A stretch of 64,000 nt of DNA from Zonotrichia leucophrys gambelii. Its lineage: Eukaryota > Chordata > Aves > Passeriformes > Passerellidae. Within the stretch, counting starts at the first letter, position 1, and the number at the start of each line of letters is the position of its first letter. The DNA lies in contig NC_088171.1 of assembly GCF_028769735.1 (NCBI RefSeq), positions 77,145,216-77,209,215 of the forward strand. Direction: 5' to 3'. This document shows, piece by piece, positions 27,031 through 41,800 of the stretch. The position numbers were made by a program, and so were the translations under genes. The notes under the pieces are model-generated. The model did not search any database and was not told the DNA's origin. It saw only the letters and a list, made by a program, of their open reading frames with translations.

Positions 27031-30000
27031 ACTATACTGCTCTTTGGACACTGCTTAAAATAAGATTGACTGTCAAAAAAACCCAAAAACCAAAACAGTC
27101 ATGAGTATAAAATAAATATTTAAAGTACCTAACTTTTAATCTTATAGTTTGCTTTATTGTTTGAATGTGAAACTTTACTGTATTTCTAAAAAAAAAGATA
27201 GAAACTGAAATGCAGCACTGCCACTTTGTTTTCAGCACAAATAACAGAAGATGTATGGAAAAGCTCTTGTTAGGAGCTCCTGAGTTTTACCTTCTGTTTT
27301 TCAGAAAAATGCTGTATGCAGAAATACCGAGATAAGCACTGAAGATGCTTCTGACATTTTCTGAATTGCACTGTACTGTCAAAAAAATTCAATATTTGCT
27401 AATTATTTATGATGGGTCCACAAATTAATGGAATGAAAACCAATCATACAGTGCTGGGGTTTTGACCATATTTTGATTTTTCACAGTTGCTCAAAGATCA
27501 ATACAGCATTTTGTATGACAAATATTTTTGTTACATCAGAACATCATTAAGTAAAAACCATTTCCTCCATTCTTATTAAAAAAAATATGACTTTATTGGA
27601 AGTAGACCCAGGATTTTAATATCACTTTGTCATTTCACTGCACAATTTAAACAGAAAGAAATAACAAAAATATTCCTAGTTAACTTGAAAATGAATTTCC
27701 AGTAAGCATTCTTAGTCACTAATTTTTCTAGCAGTATAAGTGTGTTTTCTTTCTAGTAAAATATCTGAATATCTGAGGATATAAATAAATAAACTCCCAG
27801 TAGTAATTAAGGCTGACATGGATTTTAACAGAGGCATTGAGGTTTTTTTGTTGATTTGGTTTGTTGTGTTTTTTTTTAATCCAGTCAACTGAGTACTCTT
27901 ATCTGGACAAAATATTCAAATGCTGCTAATTTGCTAAGAACTCTGGGCTCTAAGGAAATACATAAATAATAGCTAGGGGTTTATTTCTCTATAAAGAACA
28001 AAACAGGCCTGTTTCCCCTTTAACTCTAATGATTGTACTGTACTTAGTGTCCAGCCTTTAACAATTTTGTAGATAAAACTTAATTTCTTTTGATGTGCCT
28101 GAAGTACATGTATGTATTTATATTATGTCAGTAAAGGAGTATAAGCATTATTTATGCCAATTAAAAGAAAGAAGTATTTATAGAAATGCGTTGATAATTG
28201 TTGATACTGAAGTAGAGGAGATATAAATTTTTATGTGTTGTTAACTGCAACTTCAACAGCATCTTGATAAACCTTAGAGGCTTGACTGTCAAAATTGTCA
28301 AAATTATAGCCAGGGACACATTAATGGCTGTGGTGTTGTTGTTTTCTACCTTGAGATGGACTGAGGGAGGTGACCTTACTGCGAGATTTATTGTAAGACT
28401 TTGTGCAGGACAGAGGATCAGACTGTAGCTATAATTTTACTTTCCATTAGCTGTCAGTTAAAAAATCTGCTGGGAAGATGTCCTATTTACAGATTTCTTT
28501 GTAGTACAGCCTAAAATTACATATTTGAGCATATTCAGCTGACAGTTACATGAAAGTAATGATACAGTTGAGAGGAAATAAATACTTTGAAGCCAATGAA
28601 ACTTAGTTCCATAAGTGAATGGAAATTTTCTAACAACATGCCCTCCATGGAATGAATATAATTTAAACACAGATGAAACAAGAAATAGTCTTATATTATA
28701 CATATTGAAGGGCTATTCTCACATCAAGCAGCATGTGATAATTATTTTTTTACAGTTTTATTCTTGTTTATTCTGCAATTTTCAGTTTGCATTATTTTGC
28801 TCAAAACATTGCAGGCTAATGACTTTCAGACATAATAGTCAGGGTGTGGTGTACCTGAGAATCCTCTAATAACTTCTTACAAAATGGTAAACTTGATTGA
28901 TTGACTCAACTACTTTGCAGTAATCATTGAGGGTGGAGTGGAGAGGAGGAGTTAGTCGATGGTTGGGAAGATTTTGAAATTGGCTGACGATTTTCTCATT
29001 GAGTTCAAGTCAGCTTCATGCTGTGTGAACCATCAGCCTCTCTGGCTTTTGCAAAAAGGATGTCAAATTCTTTTCCTGAACAATTTCAGTCACAGATGCA
29101 AAAACATGGCTGTACAATTCAAGGGCATTTATCTTTCAGTTATACTGAGAGATGGGAATGTCCAGCTCTAAAAGGGATGTAAGCTGTGGGCAAGGAATGG
29201 TTTTCTGGATCAGTGAGAATTACATGTTTGGTAGAAACAGTGAATGCCTTTAGAATCTGTCCTATGAGGGAAATTAAGATTGAAATTATTTTACTCTGTT
29301 GAGCTACAAAGCTCTGGGTCCTGACATTAGAATAGATAATGATTTTCAGTGATGGAGAATCACTTTATAGAGAGACCCACCCAGACAGCAAGAGAAGCTG
29401 GAGAAAGCTTTGTGTGTTTTATTTTTTTCAGGCTTGGGGGTAAATTGATGGAGTTAAAATATTTAAGAGAGGAATGGCAGCCCCTCCCTGTTAACTTAAA
29501 AACCAACTAAACAATTGTGAATTGGTACATAATACAGAGGTAAATGAATACATTTTGCAGGGTAGTGTTGTAGTGTTTTGTTGGGGTTTTTTTGTTTGTT
29601 TGTTTGTTTGTTTTGTTCTGGTTTTGGTTTTTTTTTGTAAAATTTTTTGTTTTATTGTGTGTACTTTAATTATTTGAGGTACGTATGGAGATATCTCTCT
29701 TCTAAGCACCACAGAAGTTGTATTGAAAAAAGGAGCTATTTTCTTTTTTTTTTCTTTTTTTTTTCCCCAGCATATTTTGTTACTGGCTATTCAAGTCTTT
29801 GGTCAACATTTTGTCCCTTCTTTTTGATCACACATTATGAACATAATGTCTAAAGATCCTTATTTGGGAAACTGTTTGAGCAAAAGCATTTGCTTTTTCT
29901 CAGGGCTATCTCTGTGTTAGAATATACACTAGGAGGAAGGATAGGTTAACTTCCAAGGTGTGCATTCAAACCAATATCTTGTTTGCATCCCAACTGCAAC

Positions 30001-32524
30001 TCTGTGTTCAGCTAAAAAGAAAACTCATTACCAGGTTCCTCCATCTGATTTGCGCACTGTTTAAATAGGAACAGGTTGTGTGATAGCTGTAGCAAAGAAA
30101 AGGGAAGCAATACAGTGAATATACAAGGAAACTCATCTGTTGTTTGAAATGGCAGTTTCCTAACATAAAAACAGGAGCCATTTCCACATCCTTGAGATTA
30201 GAATGGTGACTGCCATTGAAGAGCACCACGTCAAGTCACTGAACTATCTTCCTTGCAGATCTCTATTTTTCATGTGATTTTAGGACTGCATGGAAAACAC
30301 TGGCAAATTAATGAAGGTTACTGTTTAGTGGAAAAATGTGCAGCAATATAAAATAATAAGGAAAAAATAAGAAAGCAGGACTAAGAGAACTTAACCTCTT
30401 TAATGACTAATTGTGCGTAGTAAACTATCCCAGTTAGCCACCCTTGTGAGTTAATTATCCTTGCAGATGGTCTTTTCTAGCAACAGGAAAGCATTTTTTA
30501 GCTCTACCTTATATAATGTTATTTAGTTATTATCTAAGTGATCTTTATTAAAATAATCTTGAATTATTTTAGAGCCTGTCCCCTAATTATTCAAGCCTGA
30601 ATTTATATGAGTAGTCCTTTCTTTCTGCATTGCAGCACTTGTAAATGTAGGATGTAAGAACTTTGAGATTGTAAGTATATGGTTTGTGGATTTACACAAA
30701 CATCTTTGAAAACTTTACACCACTGAAGAACATTTTTAAAAGGATTTCTTCCTGCTATATACAAAAAATGATAATATTTAATTTTTGTGTATCTGATTGA
30801 CATTTTTTGTAGAAATGCTTCTGTCAAGACAACAATTGTGCATTTGAGATTGAAATTATTTTAAAAAGCCAGCTTTGACTATGTCCATTAACAAGTTTTT
30901 GCTTACCTTTTTCTGAATCCTTGAAGTAAATCCTGTTTTAGGGAAAGTAGAGATTAGTGTGAAAGAATAATATTTGCAGCTGATTTAAACCTTTACTGCC
31001 ATTTATAATTCCATTATTTGCTCTAAAGCATCTAGATGTCAAACCTCAATGCAAAATCTATAACAGTTATACTTCTATAAAGGTAGAGGCTTAAGTGTTT
31101 ACCAGAAAATCTTACTGCATTCCAGAGGTTCCTCAAGGTCAACAGCAGTCACTAGGAGATGCTTCTGTTTCCATTGGCCCTGTAGTATCACCTTTGTATA
31201 TCCATCCTCACTGCAGCCTCAGAGAAGGAGGAAGAAATCTGTGTCTGGAGTTCTTGTTAGGCTGTTCCAGGACCCAGTTCATAGACTTTAGACACATTAA
31301 AGCTTCTGTTACTCAGTTGCCACTAATCAAACCTAACAAAAGCAAAGTTAAGGTTAAATTCAAGTGCTTGCATCTGTCTATAGCATTCAAAACAGTCTAG
31401 ACCACATAGTTTATTAAGCTAAAGTGAGGAGCGTTGCAGTATCCTTGCTGCACAAGCCTTGCATCAAATTGTTTGTTCCTTATTCCTTGAACTGAATTAT
31501 ATATATGATGTCAAAATGGCAGGCAATCTTACACTGTTTCTGCTTGTATTAAACATCAAATTACACTTGCTCAAAAGGTTTTGTAAGGTAATTTACAAAG
31601 CACACTTGGTGGCCTCGTATGGTGGTCTTTGCATATAAGTGAAGACTGTCTAACAATCTGTACTTTAAAACTGTGTGTTGCAAAGATCTCTGTAGAATAA
31701 CTGAATGATAATATTTCATTGGGACCAGATGTATTATGTGCTGAGATCACCCCTATCTATATATAATGTAAAAGTAAACTAACAGGAGCACAAGAAACAG
31801 CAACAAGTGTTCATGATATATGAAAATGTGCAAAAAACTTGATAAAGAAATTACCAGTTTGTGCTTATTTATTGGCATTACTGCTGAAAATGCCTGCCTG
31901 AACCGTGTTAGGTGTCTAATTCTGAAGAACTTACACAGAGAGATTGAAGCATTTTGATTGAATTACTGTCTAACTGTACTCTTGATATCAGAACTGTTCA
32001 CCAATCCCTTTCTTGGCACAATATTTTCTTGAAGGTTTAAAATCCATGATAGAGAGAAATCATTTTGTTCAGCCATATAGTCTATTTTTCACTAAGGGTT
32101 TGCATCATCAGAGCTATATAGAAAATTTTACCTGTGGACAAGTCCCTGGAATTCCCTGCAAGGCTGCACATTTAGTTTACAATTTCTGTATCAGGAGAAT
32201 GCATATGTTTGGTCTGTAGACAGAGCAGCACTGGCTCTTGAAGGGTAAAGCTAAGTCATGTCATTACATGAATCATTATATTCATTAGCATTCATTGCCA
32301 GAGGGATTTTGTTCACTTGAAAACTTTCAATATGTGACAAAAAAACCCTCTTAGAACAGCAGAAACCAAGATTACTTTCCTGTGTTTGAATTCAAGCATA
32401 ACAGTTCACAAGAGACCATCTAGCATACTTATAGCATATACCATACTTCTGTACACCAGCCTAAGGGAATTGGGCATTAAATATTTTTTTTTCTGTGAAT
32501 GATCTGTCATTTGTGTGAACATAT
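27031..32524. other. Non-coding, no gene seen
   Basis: AT-rich, with a T/G tract at 29.57 kb and A/C-rich runs such as near 27076. No supported gene. Confidence 0.75.
29572..29637. repeat. T/G-rich tract with (TTTG)n
   Basis: Contains about five TTTG units at 29590-29612, flanked by other T/G-only sequence. Confidence 0.9.
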
Positions 32525-33395
32525 TCCTCCCCAGTTGCAGGACTTGGTGTTTTTTCTTGCTGCAATTCCTGGCATTGCTCTCTATCCATTTCCCCTGCCT
32601 GTTGACATCCTATTGAGTGGCAGTACAGCCATCTGGTTCATCTCGGCTCCCCACACCCACCACTGGTTTTATATCAGCTGCAATCTCCAGAAGAGTGGAC
32701 TATGTCCCATTTTTCAGGTCATTTATGAAGATCTAAATTGTGCTGTGGCACCTGGGGTACAGCACTGGCTTCCAGCTGGACTTTGTGCTGCTCACCACAA
32801 CCCTCTCTGCCTGGCCCATCAGCCAGGTTTCAATCCACCTCAGTGCACTTACATAACCCATACTTCCTCTGCTTGTCTGTGAAGATGTTACAGCAGTGTC
32901 AAAAGCGTCCCTGATGAGGATGAAGTAATCAACACCCACTGCTCCCCCCTCAGCCATCAAGCTGGTCTCCTCATTTATTGAAGGGAATCAGGATGGTTAA
33001 CCACAATTTCCACTTCATAAATCCAGCTGACTGCTCCAGATAATTTTTTTTGTCTTTCACGTTTCTGGAAATATTGTCCAGTATTAGATGCTCCATCCCA
33101 GTGGTGGAAGTGAGGTTGATGAGGCTATGGATTCCTGGATCTCTCCCCTTGGCCTTGTTGTATTCTGGAGTGATATTTGCTTTCTTTCAGTCTTCAAGAA
33201 CCTCTTCTGGTTGCTACACAATAACCCAGCATAACTGTGGGCGCTTTCTATCAGACTTCATGGGTTTATGTATGTTCAGATTATTTAAACTTTCCCTAAT
33301 ATGGTTCTCTTCCACCAATGTCTTCCTTACTCCAGACTTTACCATTGGAAAAAGAGGCCTGTGATTCCTGAAGACTAGTTTTCCAAAAAAGACAG
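32525..33395 (-). mobile_element. CR1 LINE reverse-transcriptase fragment, reversed
   Basis: Read on the minus strand, one frame gives AFDT followed after a divergent stretch by RWIETWLMGQAERVVVS and GTKSSW-like STKSSWKPV, the conserved CR1 reverse-transcriptase region. On the plus strand the antisense consensus is clear at CCCCAGTTGCAGGACTTGG, GGCAGTACAGCCATCTGG, GGTTTCAATCCACCTCAGTG, CTGGAGTGATATTTGC and GTGATTCCTGAAGACTAG. The usual YxDD active-site segment is not preserved in a readable frame. It is a decayed copy of about 0.9 kb. Confidence 0.92.
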
Positions 33396-35676
33396 AGCTG
33401 CAGAAGTCATATTTGCCTCAAGGCAAAATACTTAATCAGAAATATGTTGGGTTTGTGTCATTTCATAGAAAGTTTTTGTAGACCATTGCCTGAATTTCTA
33501 TTAGAATGTTGTAAATCACAGGTTTTCTAGGCCATGTGGGTGTTATATCCATGGAGTTAGAAGTCTGCCTGCGCCATGTGCTCATGTCTCAGTGTCATAG
33601 CATAGGGCACCAAAGTGCCATTGGGTTTAAAGATTGCTGTGCATGGAATGCAAAAACAGCCTGGAGGTTTCAGAGGTTACTTTACATCAATGTACTTTGG
33701 TTTTTTCCCTTGCTCTGAGAATTTAAAAATACTGATGTCAGATGGTAGCTAATTTTACTTTTTCTGTTCACACAGTGACTAAACTACACTGAAAAGAGAG
33801 TTAAGTGACTTACTTAGCTTGTAAGTGACTTGCTTATTTCCTGTACTTGAAATTTAATGTTTTTATGTTGTGTAAGCCTATAGTTAATGTTGATTATGTG
33901 TAACCCTTAGATAATGGCTTTCTAAAACCTGCTGCACATTTGCATGGCAAATATATTCCCTGAAATGATTTATAGTTATTCTTTTATACTTCAAATCTTT
34001 TTTCCTTTCTCCCAGCCAGTGGAGGGAGAAAAGTTGTCACACTAAAAGCCTGACTTTGTTCCGCACTTGCACATGCAATCCATTTGCTCAGTGGGATTCC
34101 AGCTAAGTATAGAAACAAGAACATCACACTGGGGGATGTAAGCACCTAACAGAGACCTGAAAGCTTCCAACCTTAAGCTTTGCTAAAGGAAAATGATCTT
34201 AGTGATCTTACTCTGCTGTATTTCAGGCAAGAATTAGAGAAAAATGAAAAACCTTTTCTTGCTCACTTCAAACTTACCTGATAATATATGTCATATTATT
34301 TTAAATTGTTATCTGTATCTTGTATTTTCTTCAAGACACAGAAGGTAGTATTGAACTTTACTTCTTTTCTTAATCTGCCAGGAGCTTTTTTGTTGGCACA
34401 ACTGGAATATGAGTTAAATATAACTCCTTGCTCTGCTCAGGGGTGTGTAGCAGACCACAAAATTTAGTGCTGTGTGTTCTGCTCTGTACCATGAGCTTTA
34501 GCCCGTTTCGCCAGTAAGTCTGCTGCAATTACTGAAGCCACTCAAGGAATGAAGCCTCTCACTTTTCAAGTCAAGGCTTTGATTGCACCCTATTTTATCT
34601 AGCACTTGGTCAAAAGATGTACTGAATTGTTTCAGACACTTGTTTTTTTCTTTAATCATAAGTGAAAGGAATAAGCACATACAGTGTTTGTTTCTCCCTA
34701 GTAATAATAACTTCTGTATAGTGGGAGACGTGACTTAAGAAATAATCTAAACAACCTTTTCAGAAATAGCATTTCAGCAGTTTAATTTGGTTCCCAGAAG
34801 TTGTTTCCTAAAAGTTACCTCTGTCAGTCACTGGCAGGACTGATGAATATATAATCAATCTTTCCTCAGCAAGCACTGAAAATACATCTGTTAGTTAAAC
34901 TGTTTTCCTTTCTCCTGTGCCCACATTTCATAAATGTTTTAGACTTCCAGAGGATCATTTTGGATCATTCTGTCAGCAGAGATTATAATTAGGGGTATTG
35001 TAACTGGATTTGTGATGCTACACTGTAATTCTGTTCAACAGAACAATTGAGAAAATATTAATAATGATACAAAGCAGATGGACAGTTCATACTAACTATA
35101 TTCTTCATTAAAAATTACACAAATTGCAAGATTATGAAAGACATCTGTAGGAGTACAGAGCATTCAGCATCTTTTAAGAGATACAACACATTAATATTTT
35201 CAAATAAAGTAATTGCTATCTGAAATCATTTTATAAGATTTTTATTTCTGCCCAGTAATAAAATATACACTGGTAAAGCTAAGCCATTTCTGGAAGGTAA
35301 GTGTCTAGTCTTGATTAGTAAGTATATCAGTAGCATGAATAAACTCACACACAATAAAGAAAGGATGCAGGATGAGGAAGGCAAGCTGGAGACCAGAGAG
35401 AAATAAGCAAAGTTAGTGGATTGTTCTAAAAACTAGACAGATGATGCTTGATGCTGCAATAGTGTCTAGTAGAAATTGTGGAGCCCATTCTCATTTTAGA
35501 ACAAACAGAAAAATCACTGACCTGAACCCAAAAACCTGCAGGAATTACCCTAATGCTTTTAAACAAAGTTATAAACTCATATCTCTTGCTGTCACTGTGA
35601 GAAGGTGAATGTTTCTCTATTTGATTGATACAAGCATAGTTACAGTCACTGATGGAATGAGGCATGCTTTTTTCAC
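33396..35676. other. Non-coding, no gene seen
   Basis: AT-rich sequence between two CR1 pieces. Nothing recognisable beyond short chance frames. Confidence 0.75.
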
Positions 35677-35888
35677 TAGTCCCATCCAACCTGACCTTGA
35701 ATGTTTCCAGAGGTAGGGCGTCCACAACCTCTCTGAACAACCTGTTCCAGTGCTTCACCACATCATTGTAAAAAGCTTCTTCCTTGCATCCAGTCTAAAT
35801 TTACCTTCTTTTAGTTTCAAATCACCATCCTTTTTTTTTATATCAACAGGCCCTAGTAAAAGATTTGTCACCACCTTTCTTATAATCA
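35677..35888 (-). mobile_element. CR1 LINE 3' fragment, reversed
   Basis: CCCATCCAACCTGACCTTGA, AATGTTTCCAGAGGTAGGGC, GTCCACAACCTCTCTGAAC, AACCTGTTCCAGTGCTTCAC and the CATCCAGTCTAAATTTACC segment follow the antisense CR1 3' consensus. The last 3'-terminal bases at the left edge are missing. Confidence 0.9.
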
Positions 35889-38800
35889 CTCAATGTTATC
35901 TGCAGTAGAAGACAGGAGTCTTGCAGCATATCTCACTTGTGCTTTTCCCTGTGATCTAATGGCAAAACTGGTCCATAGCCCCATGGCCTTACTTTTCCTC
36001 TTTTGTTTTTCTGTTGGTGATCTGAAAATTCCTTTGCCTTTTTCTCTCTAGGGGTTCTGATAAAAAAGATAGAAAAGTATTTCACCCTTTCTATTCCTTG
36101 ACTTTTTTCGCAGGCCTCTTCTAAATTATTGTAGCAATAATATTTTATTTTCCCTGGAGTAGCCTTGGGAATCAGAGCATGGAACAACTCCAATAATGTC
36201 TTGGTTTGTGCCCCTCCATTTTGTCCTGACTCCAACTCTGTTTTCATTTTGCAGGAGCACACACAGAAATGCAAAGTAAAACACCTGTACTGGCAGGTGT
36301 TGTTCTGGAGATGAGAATTATGACATTAAATTGAAATAGGTGAGGAAGGCAAATTAATTAAGCACCTGATTAAGTACTCTATCTTCAGAAAAGAGGCTTT
36401 TTTTTTTTTTTTACAGGATCTCTCATCTCTAAAATCAGGTTTCCTGCAGTGCAAGAATAAAAATGTGAATAACAGAAAGTTGAAAAAAGTATTACTGCCA
36501 ATGAAAAATAACTAAAAAAAAATTATTTTCTGGATAAAAATTTAATTGTAGCTTGGCAAGGATATGAAGTTGGTAGCAGCTCATCTGTGTTTCTGTCCTG
36601 TGCAAAGTTACTCAAGTAGAATGAGTAGAGATTCAGATCTCATTTTATCTGACTGTTGCTTGCATGTAGATTTTACCCCATGAAATTGGGCATGCCTCAT
36701 TTTTCTGCTTGTAATATGGAAATAATAGCTACTTTCATGCAGGGAAGGTTTCTCTTCAAAAATACATCTTTTAATACATTTTTTAATACATTTCCATCTC
36801 TGCAGTACAGAGGCTGTCTCTTTGCAGCGTGTAAGGAGTGATTCTGCAGTGCAACACATGAAGGGGTCTTCATGTTGTCTGTCAGTATTGCCACCAGCTG
36901 CTGTGAATAGAAAAACATTTTGTAGCTGGTGTGGTCTTGACAAGAGTGTGAGAATGATACTGACTTTTAGAAAGCAAACTGTTCCTATTTCATGTTTTAG
37001 TCATGATGCATTTTACATACCTTGTGAAACAGAATTGTGCTCAACACAATGGCATGTCTAATATATATTATGTTTGAAATGACTCTTTAAACTTTAATTT
37101 TTTTAAGATGCTATCTGGTGTTTTGTAAATGAGGCTTACTGTAAATTGGAGGTCCTGCATCACACTAGTGTTATAGGAATAATGCCAGCACAATTTATTT
37201 GTGCTAGAATCACAACTATTATTAACTCTGTTGAGCAGCCAATATTAGCACTGCATTGCTTACTCAAACCTCTGGGGAATGCTAAGCAATCAGCAGCTTT
37301 CAGGTACTTCAGAAAATGTGTTTCTTACAATTGCCTTTTTTTTAATTGCATTTTCTCTAGGGGAAATTTTCAGGTTTTATATAAAAAATAAATAAAGCAA
37401 AAGTGTTTTCAAAGAAGCTTTATTTTGTATCCAGGTGTAAACATTTGCATTTGCAAATAAAAAAAAAGATACTGATATGGTTGATGATTGTAGACAAACC
37501 TTGGCTAATCCTTTAATACAGTTGACCAGTGGAGAATGCATTAGAAAATATAATTAATTGTTGAGTTATTGATAGTTCACAGTTTGATAAAAAGAGAAAC
37601 AATTGAGCTGGCTTTATGCTTCTTTTTTAGATTTTTAATATAATTTTTTGGTATTTTTTTGTTCTTGTTGCCTAAAGATGTTGACTGTGTCCCACCACAG
37701 CTCTCCTGAGATCTTTTGTTCACATTCTTGTTAGCTGTTATGAGAAAAAGTTGGCGTTAATACCACTGTTACACTGCTCTTTCCTTTCCCTAAGAGATTT
37801 TTTTAGTAAAATACCCTCTCCCTCAGTTCCTTGAATTCTGACGTGTGTGTGGGTTTTTTGTTTTTGTTTCCCAGCAGCTAAGGAGGCAGTAGGTTTGATT
37901 TGGCAAACCATTTGGAAAAGGAGGAGTGGAGAAGTGCCCTGTAACCATTGAACAGTAAGTGCCAGTTTTACCTGCTATTTTAGCCACAGAAATAAATAGG
38001 ACATGCAGATGGATTGGCATGAAACTTTTATAATACTGAGAGGCATACAAAAATGTGCACACCTCGAAGTATGACTACTCTGAAATACTTCAAAAAGAAG
38101 GCCAAGAGATCTGCTTGGATGTAATTATGGATCAGGTCATGAGCAGTGTTGAGGTATACAACGTAAATTATTGAAAGCCAGAACTGAAAAGTACCTTAAG
38201 TGGCATTCTTTTAAATTGATTTGGATACTAAGTAGTTTGAAATATTCAATATACAAAGCCTCTAAAATTAGAAAATGCAGTTTGGATGTGTGCACACTAC
38301 TCTGCCCTTGGAAACTAGGAACTAATTGAATAAAGACATGCCTGTCAACAGTATTTGCATGCTATTAAAAACACTGCTCTGCTGTATACTAAAAATGACT
38401 GTCAGCTTTGTTTGCAGCATGCTTGTCTGTTAATTTTAATGCTTTTTTGATTCATGTCAAATTAAAATTTCAATTTCAAAATGCAGGTGTTAACTGCTTT
38501 CAATTTCTCCACAGCAGAAACTATCTCTGTAGCAAAAAACACTATATAATAATGAATATTACAGGATAGATTTGGATGTGAGAAGCTGAGCTATCCTAAT
38601 GAACTCTAATCAGTGAAGCTGGGCCTTAGAAGCATTTAAACATATTTGTGAGTGTATTATGCACTTAAAATGTTGTTTGAGGATAGTAACACAAGAAAAA
38701 CATTTAAACCTTACACTTAGTATATAATGCATTAAAAATTTGATTATTGAACAAATTAGTTTAAAATGAAATTTTTACTTTTTTTACAATTGAAAATATT

Positions 38801-41800
38801 ACAGCAGCTGAGGCAGTTCATAGCACTAGATTGTTCTTCTGTTAGCTGAGGAAATATGAACATGGCTTTAATATACTCTAGTGTATTTTGTTTATACACA
38901 AGTGCAGGGAAGGAGAATGCCATAAGACCCCCGTGACAGTGGAACAAACTGCTCCCTGCATATTTTTGAATACCCAGAATATTGATCCTTTTACAGCAGC
39001 AAACAGCATGTAGGAAATTAAAAGAACAGTGTCATGTTTTAGTGGAATAGGACTAGCTGGAAAGAGAGTAGAGTATTTTCTTTTTTTTAATGTGGATATA
39101 CCTAGGAAGCAGATTAGACTCAGTCAAATCAATCTTCTTGTTAACTGTTAGTATATTTATGGCTGTCAGCTATGTTTCTCTCTCATTTTTGTACCACGTC
39201 TGGCACTCATTTATTTCCTTGGGAAGTCATATGCAGCACAATAGCCAGAGAAATACTGATTCAGCTAAAAGAGATGAAGGGTTTTCTGTCCATTAAGTGA
39301 ACTATATTGAATTGAGATGGCAGGAATTGAGAGGAAAACCACAGGAAGTGGACCAAAAATTTGACCATTTCGGAGTGTTGAAGGAAATCCTCTGTCTTGT
39401 CTAGCTACAAATTTTTTCCATCCTCAAAATTTAGTTTCAATACTTCTGCCTCTGAGGGATTGCACACCTTCCTCTGCTGTCTCCTTGGGTTTTGGATGGA
39501 AGCTAGCTTCAGCTGCTGACTGATGAATACTGGTTTGCTAGAGAGGAAGGGCGGAACTGAAAAAGTGAGAAAATTGATAAATTACACAAGGGTTGTGGGA
39601 TTTTAATGGAACAATAAGTGGCGTGTTTTGCCTTTTTTTTTTTTTTATAAATATTGCATATTTTAGGAATTACTGTGATATTATAGGACATCTCCTGTGG
39701 TTGGTAGAAATATGGCTTATAGAAATTATCTGAAAGCAAGTTGCTATGGGGATGTAGCTGCAATACTGTATTAGTAATCAATGTCAAGGCTGTGTTGTAC
39801 ACAGCAGCCAGCAACTGAATTGCAAGTATCGTAGAAGTGAAACCAAAAGATTTCAGTAAGATATTGGAGAGAATGATGACGATTGCAAGGCTTATAATCC
39901 CTTTAACAGAATTTTGTGAGCAGTAAATAGCTGGTGATCTTATTGTCAGAAACAAAATTCTGATCCTAGGTTACTTGTAAAAATCTTGCCCTGCCTAGCA
40001 GGATCAGAGGAGTTGCTATCTAAGGGTTTTCCTACGCACTTGGCACTAATTATGCTCTTATTAAAGAATTTATTTGAAGAGATGCTACAAAGTACTTGTG
40101 TTATGGGCATGTAGAATATTTTCTCCTGTATTTCCCTAAAGATTATTTTTCAGGACACAACACGTACGATGAGTTTGTGTCAGGGATAAAGACTGATTAC
40201 TTTGACATTAGCTGTTCGAGGCCTTGCCTGTGCATATGAGAAGGTTCATGATTACTGAGAGTGTTCAGTCAGTGATGAACAGTTGTTCTGATGGTCTGTA
40301 ATTGTGCAGAGTGGGAGTATATTGACATCAGTAGTACAGAGCTGTTACTGTGTTTATTTAAGAAATACTGATAAACTAAATTGAGCTGGATTTTTTTTTT
40401 GCGTTGATGTTATTCTGGTGATTCATGATATTTTGACATGTAAATTTTTGATGCATTGGATTTTATGGTTGAGTGTTGAAATAGATAGAAGTAGAGCTGT
40501 ACCATAAACTGTTTGCTTTCAGTAAGTTATTTTTTCAGTTATTTTTTTACATATCAAACAATTCTCATCTTGTAGGTTGTGTCTTAGCACTAGAATGTGT
40601 AGTCAGCTTCCCTGGAGTCTCATTTTCTTTCTCCCTGGTGAAAATGCAGTAAAAAATGAATTAGAAAAAAGTGTGGTCTCTAGTACCTTACTTTCATAAC
40701 ACCATTGCTAAAGGCAGTGGTAGTAGATGAGATGGAACCCTTCCTGTTTATAACTTCTTTATTCTAAAATACTGCTTTTGAAGAGGTGGTGTTGTTGTTT
40801 TGGTTTTTTTCTTTGCTATCAAGAGAAAATAGATGTGCATCAGAAAGTGAATTTTAGAAATGCAGAGAGATTTTTCCCTGTATTTAGAATGCCTGTGTTT
40901 AGAATAAGATTGTGTATGTATATAACCAGATTGCATAAAAAAACATTTTGATTTATTACAGTCCATATAATAAAAACAGTGAAGGGTTGAAGATGAAAGG
41001 GAGGAAAAAACCTCACTACAATCCACAAGATGTTTAGCTATATAATTAAGTTTTTGGTAAAATTTAGTTACTGATAGTAGAAAATTTGCTTTCTTTCATG
41101 TATATATAAGGCAAAAGACTTGGAGGGTATGGTAAAAATTAATAGGACATTTACTGGAAGAAATTATGGCTAGGTAGTGTTCAGGACCAAATATTATTGA
41201 CATATATGCGTGCTTTGCATTTGTTTTTATCTGTTTGCTAAAATAAGTTAATTGTTTCTTTCAGTAGTCTATGAACATGGCATATTTGAATGATTTTCTA
41301 TCCAAGGTATGTTAAGGGCATCTTACAGTCTATATATAGGACATACTTATCCTTTAGTAATCTCTTTTAAATGGGAAAACTACATACCAAATGTCCTTGT
41401 TCATGCATTAAACTCCTGTTTCCTCATAGCAGGCTGTATTTCTTAGACATTTGTTTGAACACATGCTGAAATGAACAGGGTGGAACTCTGCCTCTTGATA
41501 ATATATTGGTCTGTTCTTGACCTTTTTTTACAGCGGGAGATGTCCCTGATTGACAAAATCCCTGGTATAGTGCAAATACACTGGGATGAGTTCTTAGAAA
41601 ATTGGCTTACACATGTGTGAGTGTACATGTGGTGTCTGAGCACAGTACAGGCAGCACTGGCCTTTAACCCAAATGCCTGGTCATATTGTGGAGCTCAAGC
41701 TCTGTCCTTTGCTGTCAGAGCTGGAGAGATGCTGTTCCCAAAAAGAATTGCTCTGATACATATTTCCTGTTTACAGACAGAATAACTGGAAATGTAAACG

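Noticed and set aside
32499..33364. Plus-strand frames of 127 and 104 codons
   Set aside because: They are antisense frames of the CR1 reverse-transcriptase relic.
39509..39955. 148-codon minus-strand open frame
   Set aside because: No domain or family, a Lys run from a poly-T tract, no splice or promoter support.
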